Below are positions 16,547-26,778 of a stretch of DNA of 64,000 nucleotides, one piece after another. Positions within the stretch are counted from its first letter, which is position 1, and every line of letters begins with the position of its first letter. Made by a program: the position numbers and the translations under genes. The notes below the pieces were generated by a model that saw nothing but the letters and a program-made list of their open reading frames with translations, was not told where the DNA came from and made no database searches. Source of the stretch: Bacteroidota bacterium (GTDB lineage Bacteria > Bacteroidota > Bacteroidia > B-17B0 > Aurantibacillaceae); assembly GCA_016711805.1 (NCBI GenBank), contig JADJSH010000014.1, positions 124,001 to 188,000 of the forward strand. The letters are read 5' to 3'.

Positions 16547-18982
16547 TTATTCCTCTGTCTTTTTCCTTTTCAGAAAGAATGTAAAGCCTAACAATCCAAA
16601 TAAAATTAATAAGGAAATTCCAGAAATTAACTTTCCTTTGCTTTTTAATCTAGGTTCAAAGCTTAACTCTATATCGTTTTTACCTTTACTAATTAGCAAG
16701 CCAGTTAATCCTGCATTCACACGATATAATTTAGCGTCAACACCATTTAATTTAGCACTCCAACCCTCATCAAAAGGAATAGAGAAGAATAGGATTTTAG
16801 ATTCGTTTACCGTAACTGAACCTTTGATGTTATTTTCTGAAAATTTAGAAATCGTAAAATTATCTTTTTTCAATTCATTAACATAGGCTAAATAATTATC
16901 AAAAGACATTGGAGCAACAGTATCGGCAACATTAAATTGCTTTAAGGAAGCAAAAGTTGCTTTATTTTCGTTTCCAATAACACAAGATCTTAACAAACAA
17001 AAATCTTTTTGAGTAGGAGATAATTTTTTAAATTCATCTTCACCAATTCCCTTATCATAAGTAAAACCTAAAGGCAAAGCAAATTTATTTTTGTAAACTG
17101 TAACGTCACCAAATTTAGCAATTGAATCAAAACCCATATTTTTCACAGCACCATCTGTTCGTTTTGATAACCAATACTTACCACTAGCAATAGAAAATAA
17201 AATTGGTCTATCACCTAACCCTTTTGCCCAACGTGTTGAATTTTCATCTTTGGCGTCAATCACATTTAAATCTCCTAAAAACTTAATATAATTTTTCTGA
17301 TTAAAAGAGTGATAAGATGGTGTTCCATAAAAACATTGTGCCTTTGCATCATTAATACTACCGTGAATGGCTAAACCAGATACATAATCTTTATTGACTC
17401 TAAAAAATGATTTATCATTGGCATTTAGATAACTAATAGCATCCGTTGTATAATCGTTATAACCAACTTTAGTGGTTAATTCGCTATTAAACATCGCTAC
17501 TCGTTTATTAATAGATGTATTTGAAAAATATAATACTTCAAAAAAGGACAATAAAAATAAGGCGAGCTTAGCGATATGCTTTATGGAAGACTTACTAGAT
17601 AATAAAAATAATAAGGCACTATAAGCAATGACCATAAAAGCAGCAAAACTTCTTAAACCTGTATCAACTGCTCCTTTAAATTGCGCAGATGGAGTGAATA
17701 ATAAAAACAATAAGAATAAACCCGTTACTAATAAAACAATTTTATTGATTTCACTTTTTTGTTCGATATAGGATATGGCTTTTACTGTATAAAATAACAT
17801 TAAAACAACTATTACTAAAGAGAAGGTTCTATAGTAATCTCCTGAAAAAGCCCAGAAAGCATAACGGAAATAAGGAAATAGAATCGGCAGTACAAATGCA
17901 CCCGTCAGTATTCCATAAAACACTCTTTGTTTTTTAGACAAACTTGAAAACACATGAGGAAACGCCACTAAACTCAAAATACCACAATATAATATTGGAG
18001 CTTCTAAATAATTTTGCCAACCTTTAAAATTATTACCTACACCCAGCATATCACTTCCAAAAGCTCTATAAGTAGTTGTAAATCTTAATACATCATCAGC
18101 CAAATCAAACATTGGCATAGCTTTTAATCGTGCAGATAAGCCTGCTTCTCCTCCTACCCTTGGACTCTCGATTAACATCAAAACGTCTGGTAATAATTGA
18201 TACGCTGTTATTCCTACACCTAAGGCAGCTATTCCAACTGTTTTTAAACTAAACACAATAAAGCCTTTCCAATTGCCTTCATGAACATCATTATAACGAA
18301 TTAAAATATAGCCAATTAAAAATAAGGTATATGTAAATAAGTAGAATGGCTGTAAGAATCCAAGCAATGTAATTCCTAATAGAAACAAAAACCATTTACC
18401 TTTATTTAACCATCTCTCAAAGCCTAATAACATAATAGCTACATAAACGGCTTCGGTAGAAAAAATAATCCAAGTACCTCCCAAAATCACATAGCCAGTA
18501 AAAGCATATAATAGAGCGCCAATCATTGCCGCAAAACCTGTTACTTTTAATTCTTTTAAAAATTTAAAGAAAACAAACGCACATAAAAAGATTTTCAAAA
18601 TTTCCATAAACACAATCACTTTAGGAATTGTGGTTTTATCAAATAACATAATAAAGTTTGAGAAAAAATCACCTAACCATAACGGAAATATATTTTGCCC
18701 CATGCCTTGAGAAAAAGACCAACCAGGAACTCCTTCATGTTTCATGTACTCAGAAAGGTTGATCAATAATGGATGATACATATTGATGGTATCACTTCCA
18801 ATATCTTTAAACAAAAAGATCTTTTTTAGATTAATAAAATCTTGGAATACAATATAACAGCCAAACAAAACAGCCGCCATTAAGTAGTAAAGTTCTTTAC
18901 CTTTTATATATGAATCGTAAATATTAGAGCTTGGGGATGATGAAACTGTTTGCTTTGTATTAACTTGTTTTGACATATTCAT
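16547..18982 (-). CDS. YfhO-family polytopic membrane protein
   Basis: 811-aa membrane protein with about 12 hydrophobic helices in the first 500 residues, an extracytoplasmic soluble region, and one last helix followed by a basic tail (KRKKTEE). The first loop contains 'FKDIGSDTINMYHPLLI' and a later loop 'VPGWSFSQGMGQNIFPLW', both characteristic of YfhO, a GT-C-like family linked to envelope or lipoteichoic acid glycosylation in Firmicutes. In Bacteroidota it is widespread and its substrate is not established. The gene lies 37 bases after the leftward membrane glycosyltransferase gene, so the two are probably co-transcribed. An alternative start is the second Met (MSKQ). Confidence 0.85.
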   Translation of the reverse strand: MNMSKQVNTKQTVSSSPSSNIYDSYIKGKELYYLMAAVLFGCYIVFQDFINLKKIFLFKDIGSDTINMYHPLLINLSEYMKHEGVPGWSFSQGMGQNIFPLWLGDFFSNFIMLFDKTTIPKVIVFMEILKIFLCAFVFFKFLKELKVTGFAAMIGALLYAFTGYVILGGTWIIFSTEAVYVAIMLLGFERWLNKGKWFLFLLGITLLGFLQPFYLFTYTLFLIGYILIRYNDVHEGNWKGFIVFSLKTVGIAALGVGITAYQLLPDVLMLIESPRVGGEAGLSARLKAMPMFDLADDVLRFTTTYRAFGSDMLGVGNNFKGWQNYLEAPILYCGILSLVAFPHVFSSLSKKQRVFYGILTGAFVLPILFPYFRYAFWAFSGDYYRTFSLVIVVLMLFYTVKAISYIEQKSEINKIVLLVTGLFLLFLLFTPSAQFKGAVDTGLRSFAAFMVIAYSALLFLLSSKSSIKHIAKLALFLLSFFEVLYFSNTSINKRVAMFNSELTTKVGYNDYTTDAISYLNANDKSFFRVNKDYVSGLAIHGSINDAKAQCFYGTPSYHSFNQKNYIKFLGDLNVIDAKDENSTRWAKGLGDRPILFSIASGKYWLSKRTDGAVKNMGFDSIAKFGDVTVYKNKFALPLGFTYDKGIGEDEFKKLSPTQKDFCLLRSCVIGNENKATFASLKQFNVADTVAPMSFDNYLAYVNELKKDNFTISKFSENNIKGSVTVNESKILFFSIPFDEGWSAKLNGVDAKLYRVNAGLTGLLISKGKNDIELSFEPRLKSKGKLISGISLLILFGLLGFTFFLKRKKTEE

Positions 18983-19019
18983 TTAATCTTAAATAACAAA
19001 ATACTAATATAATAATTCC

Positions 19020-20873
19020 TTATTTAATATCAGGCGCTTCATAATCCACTCCTTTTCCTTCTAACTGATATATTTTTAAATATTTTACATCTACGGATAA
19101 GGCTTGTTTCTCGATATTCCAGAAGAAAAAACCTATGTTTTTTGCTTTTGGAGGCAAATTACCCATTACTAAAGTATAGCAAAGATCTTTTTTGCCATTA
19201 TTATCATATCCTATCCACTGAAGCGGTAAGCGTTTAAAATAATAGGTTTGATCTAACGAATCATTTATGGCAAATACAAGCCAAGTATTAGTAGGAACGA
19301 ATATTTTACTAATATCAAAACAAATTTCGGCCTGCAAAGGCATCGGGTTACTAAATATAGTATCTGTTTTATGATAAACATCAATAAATTCATTTGAATT
19401 TTCTAGAATTTTGAAGTTTGTGATTTCCACAAATTTATTTTTTTGAATCTTTTCCTTACGTTTTAACACTACAAATCCCCAATCTGGCTCAGAATCAATA
19501 ATATCGTAATAGTCTTTAAAATATTTTTCTTCTGCCTTAGTTGCAATATAATAATCGCAATTCATTTGCATCACTTCTGTTGGATCGGCTGGATTTAAAA
19601 CACCTCCATAACGGTAATTAAAGAATCCATAAAACAATTCTCGCACACGATGTCCTCCAATCGTAATTCGTTCTTTAGACTTTTCTTGTTCTTTTAAAAG
19701 CGTTGTATAAAAATGTTCAGGAATAGTTTCATATACACTTAACGAATGTTTTCTGAAATTAACATTCAACACAAAATGAATAGCAAGTAATCCAGTAAAG
19801 CTAAATCCTGCAATTTTATTAAAATTAAAAGAAAGCTTATCTATTGTAAAGCACATCCATAAAGCAAAAAACACGTAAAAAAACAAACCTGTTCTATCTT
19901 CTGGAAAATTGACAGCAAAAAGCTTGTTCATTAAATAAAACCCTAACACCAATGACCAAAAAATGATAAAAAATAAAATTGAAAAATCTGGTAATTTTAT
20001 TAATTGCTTAATTTTTAAAATAGTCGTTTTGTCAAGAAATACAAATAATCCAATCACTAATACCAACAAACCGATGACGATCCATTTAACTATAGCAGAA
20101 TAAGTTCCAACCAATAACTGAATTAAAGTGACAAACGTTACGTTCCAATAACTATCTCCTGCACCATAATACAAAGCACCGCCTTCTTGAAGATAAAAAG
20201 AAAAAGACAACCAATAATAAATGGCAGCAAAATGTAATAACCAAGCTCCAATAATAACGGGGCTAACTATTTTTTTATTAGCAATTTGAATCACAAACAT
20301 AATTCCACTCAATAATAAAACCACAATGATTAAAATTAAATTAGAGCTAATCCCTAATTGAAAAAATAGTAATGACCATAAAAATTTATTTCTATTCTCA
20401 GGTGCATTTATAAACTCTAGCATAAACGCTATACCCATAATGAGTAAAGCCAATGATAAGCCATAACCACGGCAAGCTCCAAAAAAACTTAACCAATGAT
20501 AGGATAATAAAAATATAGCGGTTAAAAGTAACTTAGAACCTATTTGATTTAAGTGTTTAGATATTTTATAGGTAGCAAAAATTAAAATAATTAGTCCGAT
20601 TAAATTTGGAACACGCAATGCAAACGGAGATGACCCAAATAAGTGAAAACAAATATTCCCTAAAAAACTATTAAGCACATGATTATTTGCATCTACTGCC
20701 GAATAAAACGGCATGTAATTCCCAGATTGTATAAAGAAGAAAAATGTAGCAGTCTCATCATGATTAAAAGGTACTAAATAGCTCCTAATTGCTACAATTA
20801 TAAAAACAATAACAGAAATGCTTGCAAACAAGCTATTAAATAAGTAAGATTTATTTGGGTTTAATTCTCTCAT
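19020..20873 (-). CDS. GT-C type membrane glycosyltransferase (PMT/ArnT-like)
   Basis: 617-aa protein with a positively charged start, about ten transmembrane helices up to residue 375, and a soluble C-terminal region of about 230 residues. The first periplasmic loop contains 'PFNHDETATFFFF', an acidic Asp-Glu pair in the position of the catalytic loop of polyprenyl-phosphate-dependent GT-C enzymes (PMT/GT39-like). Such enzymes transfer sugars from a lipid carrier on the periplasmic face. The C-terminal part looks beta-rich and has no family I recognise. It is followed by the YfhO gene, which suggests a shared role in envelope glycosylation. Assignment to GT-C is from topology and the DE motif only. 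Confidence 0.6.
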   Translation of the reverse strand: MRELNPNKSYLFNSLFASISVIVFIIVAIRSYLVPFNHDETATFFFFIQSGNYMPFYSAVDANNHVLNSFLGNICFHLFGSSPFALRVPNLIGLIILIFATYKISKHLNQIGSKLLLTAIFLLSYHWLSFFGACRGYGLSLALLIMGIAFMLEFINAPENRNKFLWSLLFFQLGISSNLILIIVVLLLSGIMFVIQIANKKIVSPVIIGAWLLHFAAIYYWLSFSFYLQEGGALYYGAGDSYWNVTFVTLIQLLVGTYSAIVKWIVIGLLVLVIGLFVFLDKTTILKIKQLIKLPDFSILFFIIFWSLVLGFYLMNKLFAVNFPEDRTGLFFYVFFALWMCFTIDKLSFNFNKIAGFSFTGLLAIHFVLNVNFRKHSLSVYETIPEHFYTTLLKEQEKSKERITIGGHRVRELFYGFFNYRYGGVLNPADPTEVMQMNCDYYIATKAEEKYFKDYYDIIDSEPDWGFVVLKRKEKIQKNKFVEITNFKILENSNEFIDVYHKTDTIFSNPMPLQAEICFDISKIFVPTNTWLVFAINDSLDQTYYFKRLPLQWIGYDNNGKKDLCYTLVMGNLPPKAKNIGFFFWNIEKQALSVDVKYLKIYQLEGKGVDYEAPDIK

Positions 20874-20920
20874 TTTATATTGCGTCAGATAAAACTAATT
20901 ATTTATAAAAATAACATAAA

Positions 20921-20950
20921 AAAAGCATCCACTAACTAGTGAATGCTTTT
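20921..20950 (-). terminator. Intrinsic terminator of the secG transcript
   Basis: Stem AAAAGCATcCACTA / TAGTGaATGCTTTT with one mismatch and a two-base loop, followed on the minus strand by a T-rich run. It lies 20 bases after the secG stop. Confidence 0.85.
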
Positions 20951-20969
20951 GATTTAAAATAATTAAATA

Positions 20970-21308
20970 TTACTGAGGTGTTGCTGTTGGAGCAACTGGC
21001 TGCGCTGCAGGTTGAGCTGCTGGAGCAACTGCACCACTTGCTTTTGCTTTGGTAACAGAACCTTCAGTATCTGTACTATCAACCGAATCTCCTTTTTTAG
21101 GAGTAGACAATAAACTAAACACTAATAATAAGATAGCTAAAGTCCAAGTTGCTTTTTCTATAAAATCAGTTCCACGACGAGCACCCATGATTTGGTTAGC
21201 TGCTGAGAAATTACTTGAGATCCCTCCACCTTTTGAATTTTGAACTAATACTACTAAGATTAGTAATACACACACGATGATAATGGAGATAGTTAATATT
21301 GCTTGCAT
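20970..21308 (-). CDS. secG: Preprotein translocase subunit SecG
   Basis: 112-aa inner-membrane protein with two helices (about residues 3-22 and 54-72) joined by the conserved loop 'VQNSKGGGISSNFS..NQIMGARRGTDFIEK', the SecG signature. The C-terminal tail is rich in Ala, Pro and Gln, a common Bacteroidota feature. SecG assists SecYEG during SecA-driven export. It follows the TPR-like gene by three bases and lptE lies one gene further upstream, an envelope-biogenesis gene order often seen in the phylum. Confidence 0.93.
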   Translation of the reverse strand: MQAILTISIIIVCVLLILVVLVQNSKGGGISSNFSAANQIMGARRGTDFIEKATWTLAILLLVFSLLSTPKKGDSVDSTDTEGSVTKAKASGAVAPAAQPAAQPVAPTATPQ

Positions 21309-21311
21309 AAT

Positions 21312-22340
21312 TTATTTGTTAGTTTTCAGTTTTTCTATAAGGGATGCAAAGTAAACACTTTTTTGTGGAAATTTCAAACTTAATATTTCATAAGCACGAA
21401 TTGCTTTAGAAATATTTCCTTGTAAAGCATAAATTTTGGCTAAAGTCTCAGTTACCAAATGTTCATTTTCCAATAAACTTTGTTTGGCGTCGATAGCTGG
21501 GGTAAAAAATTTCCCTGTTCCGAGTTTAATACGACCAGGATCAGATTCAATAATTTTATCAATTATTTGCTTATTTTGAGAAAAAAACGATGTTTTTTTC
21601 TCATTTTCAGTCTTTTTATCGCCATTTTTATCACTTTCTTGAACTTGCTCTTTCTCTGTTTTTGTTTCAATTTGAAAGGTATGAGCTTCCTTTTGAATGG
21701 TTTTTAACCAATCTGTAAACGAACTTGGTTCAGAAACTTCCTCTTTATGTAATTCAGGAGTTTTTATAATATCAGTTTCAACGTAAGATTGAATGATACT
21801 TTTATTGATTTCCTGCTCAATGGTTTTGTTTAGTTTATCTTCACTAAAATCCTGAACAGGCACTTCCGTTTCATTTTCAATGGATTTAATGATGTCTATT
21901 TCATCTGTATTGGTTTCTTTTACAATTACTTCTTTTTCTGCAGAAATTGTATTAATAGATGGAACTGTATTGACATAAATTACCTTAATCTCATCATTGG
22001 TAACACTCACCGAACCCGTTTTTTTGACTTCGACATGTTCTTCGAGAACTTCAATAGGTTCAATTACCGCAGTTACTGGTTTTTGAATAGGTTCGGATAC
22101 TTTAACTTCTGGCTGATGCAATAATTCATACAAAACACTGCGACTATTGACAACTATAGCTGTTTTTCGCAATTGTTTAGAATAATTAAGTGCTTGGTGT
22201 TTATGCAACCCTTTAGTATATAACAAATGAGCACTTTCAAAAAATGGATATTCATTCACCAACACTTCTAAATCAGCTAAATGTGCCGATTCGATTAAGT
22301 GTGGTTTTTTGATTATATCTATAAATTGCTGTTGCTGCAT
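21312..22340 (-). CDS. Conserved Bacteroidota protein with TPR-like C-terminus
   Basis: About 342 aa, cytoplasmic by lack of a signal. The N-terminal 60 residues ('LVNEYPFFESAHLLYTKGLH', 'YSKQLRKTA') are helical and characteristic of a protein regularly encoded between lptE and secG. The middle is acidic and low in complexity, probably disordered. The last 60 residues ('AKIYALQGNISKAIRAYEILSLKFPQKS') form a TPR-like hairpin. I choose the ATG at 22340, whose A overlaps the lptE stop (TAATG), over an upstream TTG. Function is unknown; coupling to lptE and secG suggests an envelope-assembly role. Confidence 0.75.
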   Translation of the reverse strand: MQQQQFIDIIKKPHLIESAHLADLEVLVNEYPFFESAHLLYTKGLHKHQALNYSKQLRKTAIVVNSRSVLYELLHQPEVKVSEPIQKPVTAVIEPIEVLEEHVEVKKTGSVSVTNDEIKVIYVNTVPSINTISAEKEVIVKETNTDEIDIIKSIENETEVPVQDFSEDKLNKTIEQEINKSIIQSYVETDIIKTPELHKEEVSEPSSFTDWLKTIQKEAHTFQIETKTEKEQVQESDKNGDKKTENEKKTSFFSQNKQIIDKIIESDPGRIKLGTGKFFTPAIDAKQSLLENEHLVTETLAKIYALQGNISKAIRAYEILSLKFPQKSVYFASLIEKLKTNK

Positions 22341-22849
22341 TACCAATTATTAAAAGCCTTATTAAAAATATCTTCTGTTAATTGTCTATTAATTTCTGTA
22401 AGTAAAGCATCTTCAACCGACGATATAGCAGAATTTGCAGGGTAATCTGAAAAACGCGTAAAATTTTGTTCGAAGTTTTTAGTTTCATCGAAACGGTTAG
22501 TATATTTTACATTTACTGTAATTGTTAATCTGTTATTTGCGGCTTGATCATTACTTTGAATAGCCACAGGAGCATTATTATAATCAACAATCGTTCCTTC
22601 AAACTTTAAATCGCCATTTTGTTTCATAAGCGACAATCGGGTTTGAGAGGAAACCACATCTCTTAATTTTTCAGTAAATTTTTGACTAATACTTGGGCTA
22701 CCAAGGGTTGTATTATTTGTAAAAAAGCCAACAGAAACGGTTTTTGCCTCAATCGGAATAGTTGCTCCATCTAACGAATATTTCACCTTACAGCTATTAA
22801 AAGCAAAAAGTGAAACAATTAATATAAATATGTAGGCTAGTTTTTTCAA
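22340..22849 (-). CDS. lptE: LptE-family outer-membrane LPS-assembly lipoprotein
   Basis: 169-aa lipoprotein: hydrophobic signal with lipobox 'FAFNSCK' placing Cys20 at the mature N-terminus. The rest matches the Bacteroidota LptE family: 'YSLDGATIPIEAKTVSVGFF', 'ISQKFTEKLRD', 'LTITVNVKYTNRFDE' and a C-terminal 'SSVEDALLTEINRQLTEDIFN'. LptE plugs the LptD barrel and helps deliver LPS to the outer leaflet. lptD is not in the window. Its stop overlaps the next start by one base, so translation is coupled to the TPR-like gene. Confidence 0.88.
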   Translation of the reverse strand: MKKLAYIFILIVSLFAFNSCKVKYSLDGATIPIEAKTVSVGFFTNNTTLGSPSISQKFTEKLRDVVSSQTRLSLMKQNGDLKFEGTIVDYNNAPVAIQSNDQAANNRLTITVNVKYTNRFDETKNFEQNFTRFSDYPANSAISSVEDALLTEINRQLTEDIFNKAFNNW

Positions 22850-22918
22850 TTAAGTAGTGCGAATTTAGTGAAAATCTCCCTCTTTCTCTTGCTGAAGTAG
22901 TATAAGATCATTTAAAAA

Positions 22919-24235
22919 CTATTCCATAGCAGGCTTAATATTAATAACTTTTAAGTTTTCTGGATTAAAGTACTTTTTACAAATATCCGTTAATTGCTCT
23001 GCTTTGATGGTTTTATATGTTTCTAAAGCTTGATTGTACTTTTTATAATCCATAAAATAATACTCAGCAAAACCCAATTTATCGGCAATAGCTTGGTTAG
23101 AGAAATTTTGAAAAGTTTGATTTACCTCTAAGTTTTTTACATAATTATCAATCAATTCTTGATCAATGCCTTCATTAATGATATCATAAATTTCTTTAGA
23201 AACAACCTTCTTTACTTTGGCGTTCCCCATCTGCGCTTGCATTACCACATCAAAAGTGGCTACATTTGAATATAAGCGAGAATCATCCGATTGAGGCACT
23301 ATTTTATACGCCAAGTTTCCTCGTTCAACCACACTATTATTTAAAATGGAATTAGAGTTATTAAATAATAAATCTCTCAATAAATTAAATCCATAGTAAT
23401 CAGGCGTTCCAACTGCTGGCGCAGGAACCACATACGAGTATATTTGTACAGGATAATCTATTTGCATTTCCTCGGTAGTTGGTACAAAGGCAAACACATC
23501 TGGTTCAGTTTTCTTAGCATTTAAAGGCAACTGCTTTTTGATAGGTCCGAAATACTTACTTGCATACTCAAATATTTGCTCTGCTTTTACATCTCCCACA
23601 ATAACTAAATAGGCATTATTTGGGCTATAAAATTTATCGTAAAAATCCTGACATTGTTTAGTGGTATAAGCTGTTATCTCATCTAAATTACCAATAACAT
23701 CTACTTTGTAGGGATGTTGAGCAGGGTATAAATGTTTATAACGGTCTGACGACATTCGATTATACCATTTATTTTCTCCTAAACGCAATTCCTCACCTAC
23801 TACTTCTCTTTCGGTATCTAGTACTTTTTGGTCGAGAATTAAATTTTCCATTCTATCAGCTTCCATATCAAATACTTTTTCGATATTTTCTTTTGGTAAC
23901 TCTTGCCAATACACCGTTCTATCAAATGTTGTATAAGCGTTAATGGTTGCTCCTAATTTTTCCATTTCATGAATATACACATCACCTTCGCCGCTGTATT
24001 TTTTTGAACCACGAAACATCATGTGTTCAAACATGTGAGCCATTCCTCTAACTCCATCCCATTCATCTTTACTCCCTACTCTATACCAAACTTCCATTTG
24101 CACCATAGGTGAAGTGTTTTTCTCGCAAACAATTACTTTTAATCCGTTAGGAAGTGTAGTTGTTTTTATAGGAAAATCAATGGCCAATGTTTGTAGCGAA
24201 ACAATTATGCTTAATAATAAAAATAGTTTTTTCAT
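22919..24235 (-). CDS. M16-family zinc metallopeptidase (insulinase type)
   Basis: About 438 aa with a signal peptide ('LFLLLSIIVSLQTLA'), so it acts outside the cytoplasm. The inverted zinc motif HxxEH is intact in 'AHMFEHMMFRGSKKY', and the downstream glutamate region 'TEREVVGEELRLGENKWYNRM' supplies the third ligand. It is one M16 half (about 440 aa), so it may need a partner or homodimerise; no second M16 gene is adjacent. GTG at 24238 and ATG at 24235 are consecutive codons; I use the ATG. It follows the DUF5686 gene by about 11 bases and is probably co-transcribed with it. Confidence 0.9.
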   Translation of the reverse strand: MKKLFLLLSIIVSLQTLAIDFPIKTTTLPNGLKVIVCEKNTSPMVQMEVWYRVGSKDEWDGVRGMAHMFEHMMFRGSKKYSGEGDVYIHEMEKLGATINAYTTFDRTVYWQELPKENIEKVFDMEADRMENLILDQKVLDTEREVVGEELRLGENKWYNRMSSDRYKHLYPAQHPYKVDVIGNLDEITAYTTKQCQDFYDKFYSPNNAYLVIVGDVKAEQIFEYASKYFGPIKKQLPLNAKKTEPDVFAFVPTTEEMQIDYPVQIYSYVVPAPAVGTPDYYGFNLLRDLLFNNSNSILNNSVVERGNLAYKIVPQSDDSRLYSNVATFDVVMQAQMGNAKVKKVVSKEIYDIINEGIDQELIDNYVKNLEVNQTFQNFSNQAIADKLGFAEYYFMDYKKYNQALETYKTIKAEQLTDICKKYFNPENLKVINIKPAME

Positions 24236-24246
24236 CACTTTATTTT

Positions 24247-26712
24247 TTAAAATTCTAATCCTAAACCTATCACAAAACCTTGATTAAATTTACCATAAGG
24301 TCCATAGCCCAATATGTAATCAATGCGTATGATTTGTAAAATATGCTCAATACCAAAATTAATTTCGTAATACTGATCTAGCTTATCGTTAAACAATACG
24401 TGCCCTCCAACAACTTCTTGTATTCTGTATTTTTTTAAAAGAGGCACCTTATTAAAAATAAATCCATTAAAATGATGTTCGGCATGCGCTTCGGCATACC
24501 AGTTTTTTGTACTGTAAGTATAGTAAGGCAAAAGCTTAAATGAATTTAAATAATCGTTATTTGCCAATATGGTTTGGTTACCATCAAAATGTTTATAATC
24601 CATAAATTCAACATACTTACTGGTTAAAAAGTAACCCCCTTTTAATCGATAAGCAAAGGTTCCAAATAAGCCTAATTTAATATTATCGTCAATCACCATT
24701 TTAGCTAAATCATAATCCGCTTTTGTATTTAAGCCTGGGATAGCTTTAGTGTATTGAACATTGATAATTGGAAACTTACTACCAACAATAATTTTTTGAT
24801 GTGGACGTGTATAGTACTTTTGTTTAAAGCGAATTGAAAAGCCCAACTCTACAATAAATGAATTATTTACTGCAAAACTTGAGTCATCTGTGTGTGGACG
24901 CAATGGATCATTACTCGTAAATAATTTATGTTTATTATCTACCCATAAATCAAAAGCTGTATTTCTTAGGGATGAACGTTCTGCATATTCTGTATTAAAA
25001 TTAACGATTAATCCATTTATCAATTCTTTACGATAACCAAACGAAGCATATGTTTTTTTATAGAGCTTCATAAAATTTTCATTATCAAATAATGTGTAAG
25101 ACGTGTTCATAGTTGCATTAATAGGATCGTTACCATTAAACTGCTGAGCAGTAGTTCCTACTTTTACATTAACCGATTCAAACTTTTCGGGTTTAAATAC
25201 ATATTTCCAATTAGCGGTGCCTCCCCACAAATAATTAGAAAAGCCATATCTAACCGTTGTTGCCAAATCATGACTGCGACGATCTTCGTATCGTTTAGTC
25301 ATATTTACTTTTATAGAGGCGTTTATTCCTTCTACCGTATTATACTGAACGCCTGATGTTAAAAGTCCCGAGGTATTTAAACTAAATTGCTTAGCTGTTT
25401 TATTGAAGCTGTAACCTAAAATTAAATCATTAAGCGTTAATTTATTTCCTTTTCTATCAATACTATCTTTATAGCGATCGCTGTTTTTGATGGCTCCTAT
25501 GCTATCTTTTTTTCTATAATCAGCTTGTTCTTCGTCGGTTAATGGCACGGGGCGAGATTCCTTCCAATAGCCGGTATCTTTTTTATTGGCACCATCTTCT
25601 ACTTTTAAGACTTCATTCTTAAAGAATTTTTTAGGGAAAGCTGGATTCATGTCATAATCAGAAAAAACGGCATTAAAGTATCCATCGCCAATAAATCCAA
25701 ATACTTTAAAATTGAAAGTCATATTTAAACCTGTAGGCATCCAAATACTATCATTCACTGGTGCGTTTAATTGTTTAATGTGCAAGGTATCCACAAAATC
25801 AATTTTTGCATCTTTAGTTAAATATACATCAGCACTGTGAACACGCCACGTGTTTTCTTGAATATAAATAATTCCCCTAAAACATGGGTCTGTTTTACGT
25901 TTTGGTGTAATCTCAATCTTATTCAACATTTTGCCGTCTTCAAAGGTTGTTCCTAATAATTTATAACGGTAAGATAACAAAGCGTTTTCGTTGATAGGAG
26001 AAATAAAAGGGCGATCGCTTAATCCATCTAATGTGATTAAATTTTCGTACACACTAAATTTCATGTCGCTTACTTGGTTAAAACTAAATGCTTTATTATC
26101 GCCACTTACACGACTAGAATACATAATTTCTTTTTCGTCGTTTGGTTTACGGAAATGGTATTTAGTTTCGCTTTCGCTTAAATACACAACGCCTAATAAA
26201 GTTGAATCAATTTTTTCGCCACCAGAATTCATGGCATTAATTAACTTCACCATTTTTTTAGGAAAATCTTTTAAACGCTGTAAGCCTTTGATATAGGCCT
26301 TACAAGTAAAGGCATTGACTTCATTTAAATAATATTTACGTTTTTTAATGGCAGCACGAATAACGGCATAAGCTGGATCTTCGCCATCTTTAATCACAAC
26401 TTCTTTTAACTCGTAACTTTCTGGACTGAGTGCTACGTTTTTAATCGTATTGCCTTCCACTATTATTTTCTCCACTTTCTTTTTATAGCCAACATATTGA
26501 AATATTAACTCGTATGTGCCTGGCGCTAATTTTAAAGAATAAAAACCATCCGCATTTGCATTAGTGCCTTGAGTACTTCCTTTTACTAAAACGGATGAAA
26601 AAGACAATGCTTGATTTTTTTCATCGGTAATTTTTCCGCTCACCAATACTTGTTGCGCAGATAAAATCACTGAAAATAAAACCAAAAATAAAGAAAGTAA
26701 CGACTTTTGCAT
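24247..26712 (-). CDS. DUF5686 / carboxypeptidase-regulatory-like outer-membrane protein
   Basis: 821 aa with signal peptide ending 'VILSAQ'. Residues 25-105 form a carboxypeptidase-D-regulatory-like beta-sandwich ('VSGKITDEKNQALSFSSVLV', 'GFYSLKLAPGTYELIFQYVGY'). The long remainder matches DUF5686: 'GEDPAYAVIRAAIKKRKYY', 'FTCKAYIKG', and a C-terminal series of amphipathic strands ending 'GYGPYGKFNQGFVIGLGLEF', with terminal aromatic Phe as in outer-membrane barrels. The family is abundant in Bacteroidota; no biochemical function is established. First gene of a two-gene leftward unit with the M16 peptidase. Confidence 0.87.
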   Translation of the reverse strand: MQKSLLSLFLVLFSVILSAQQVLVSGKITDEKNQALSFSSVLVKGSTQGTNANADGFYSLKLAPGTYELIFQYVGYKKKVEKIIVEGNTIKNVALSPESYELKEVVIKDGEDPAYAVIRAAIKKRKYYLNEVNAFTCKAYIKGLQRLKDFPKKMVKLINAMNSGGEKIDSTLLGVVYLSESETKYHFRKPNDEKEIMYSSRVSGDNKAFSFNQVSDMKFSVYENLITLDGLSDRPFISPINENALLSYRYKLLGTTFEDGKMLNKIEITPKRKTDPCFRGIIYIQENTWRVHSADVYLTKDAKIDFVDTLHIKQLNAPVNDSIWMPTGLNMTFNFKVFGFIGDGYFNAVFSDYDMNPAFPKKFFKNEVLKVEDGANKKDTGYWKESRPVPLTDEEQADYRKKDSIGAIKNSDRYKDSIDRKGNKLTLNDLILGYSFNKTAKQFSLNTSGLLTSGVQYNTVEGINASIKVNMTKRYEDRRSHDLATTVRYGFSNYLWGGTANWKYVFKPEKFESVNVKVGTTAQQFNGNDPINATMNTSYTLFDNENFMKLYKKTYASFGYRKELINGLIVNFNTEYAERSSLRNTAFDLWVDNKHKLFTSNDPLRPHTDDSSFAVNNSFIVELGFSIRFKQKYYTRPHQKIIVGSKFPIINVQYTKAIPGLNTKADYDLAKMVIDDNIKLGLFGTFAYRLKGGYFLTSKYVEFMDYKHFDGNQTILANNDYLNSFKLLPYYTYSTKNWYAEAHAEHHFNGFIFNKVPLLKKYRIQEVVGGHVLFNDKLDQYYEINFGIEHILQIIRIDYILGYGPYGKFNQGFVIGLGLEF

Positions 26713-26778
26713 ACAAGTAAATAGACGTTTAAGATACTGAAAAAGTTACAGACCAAAGTTAAAAATCACATTTTTTAA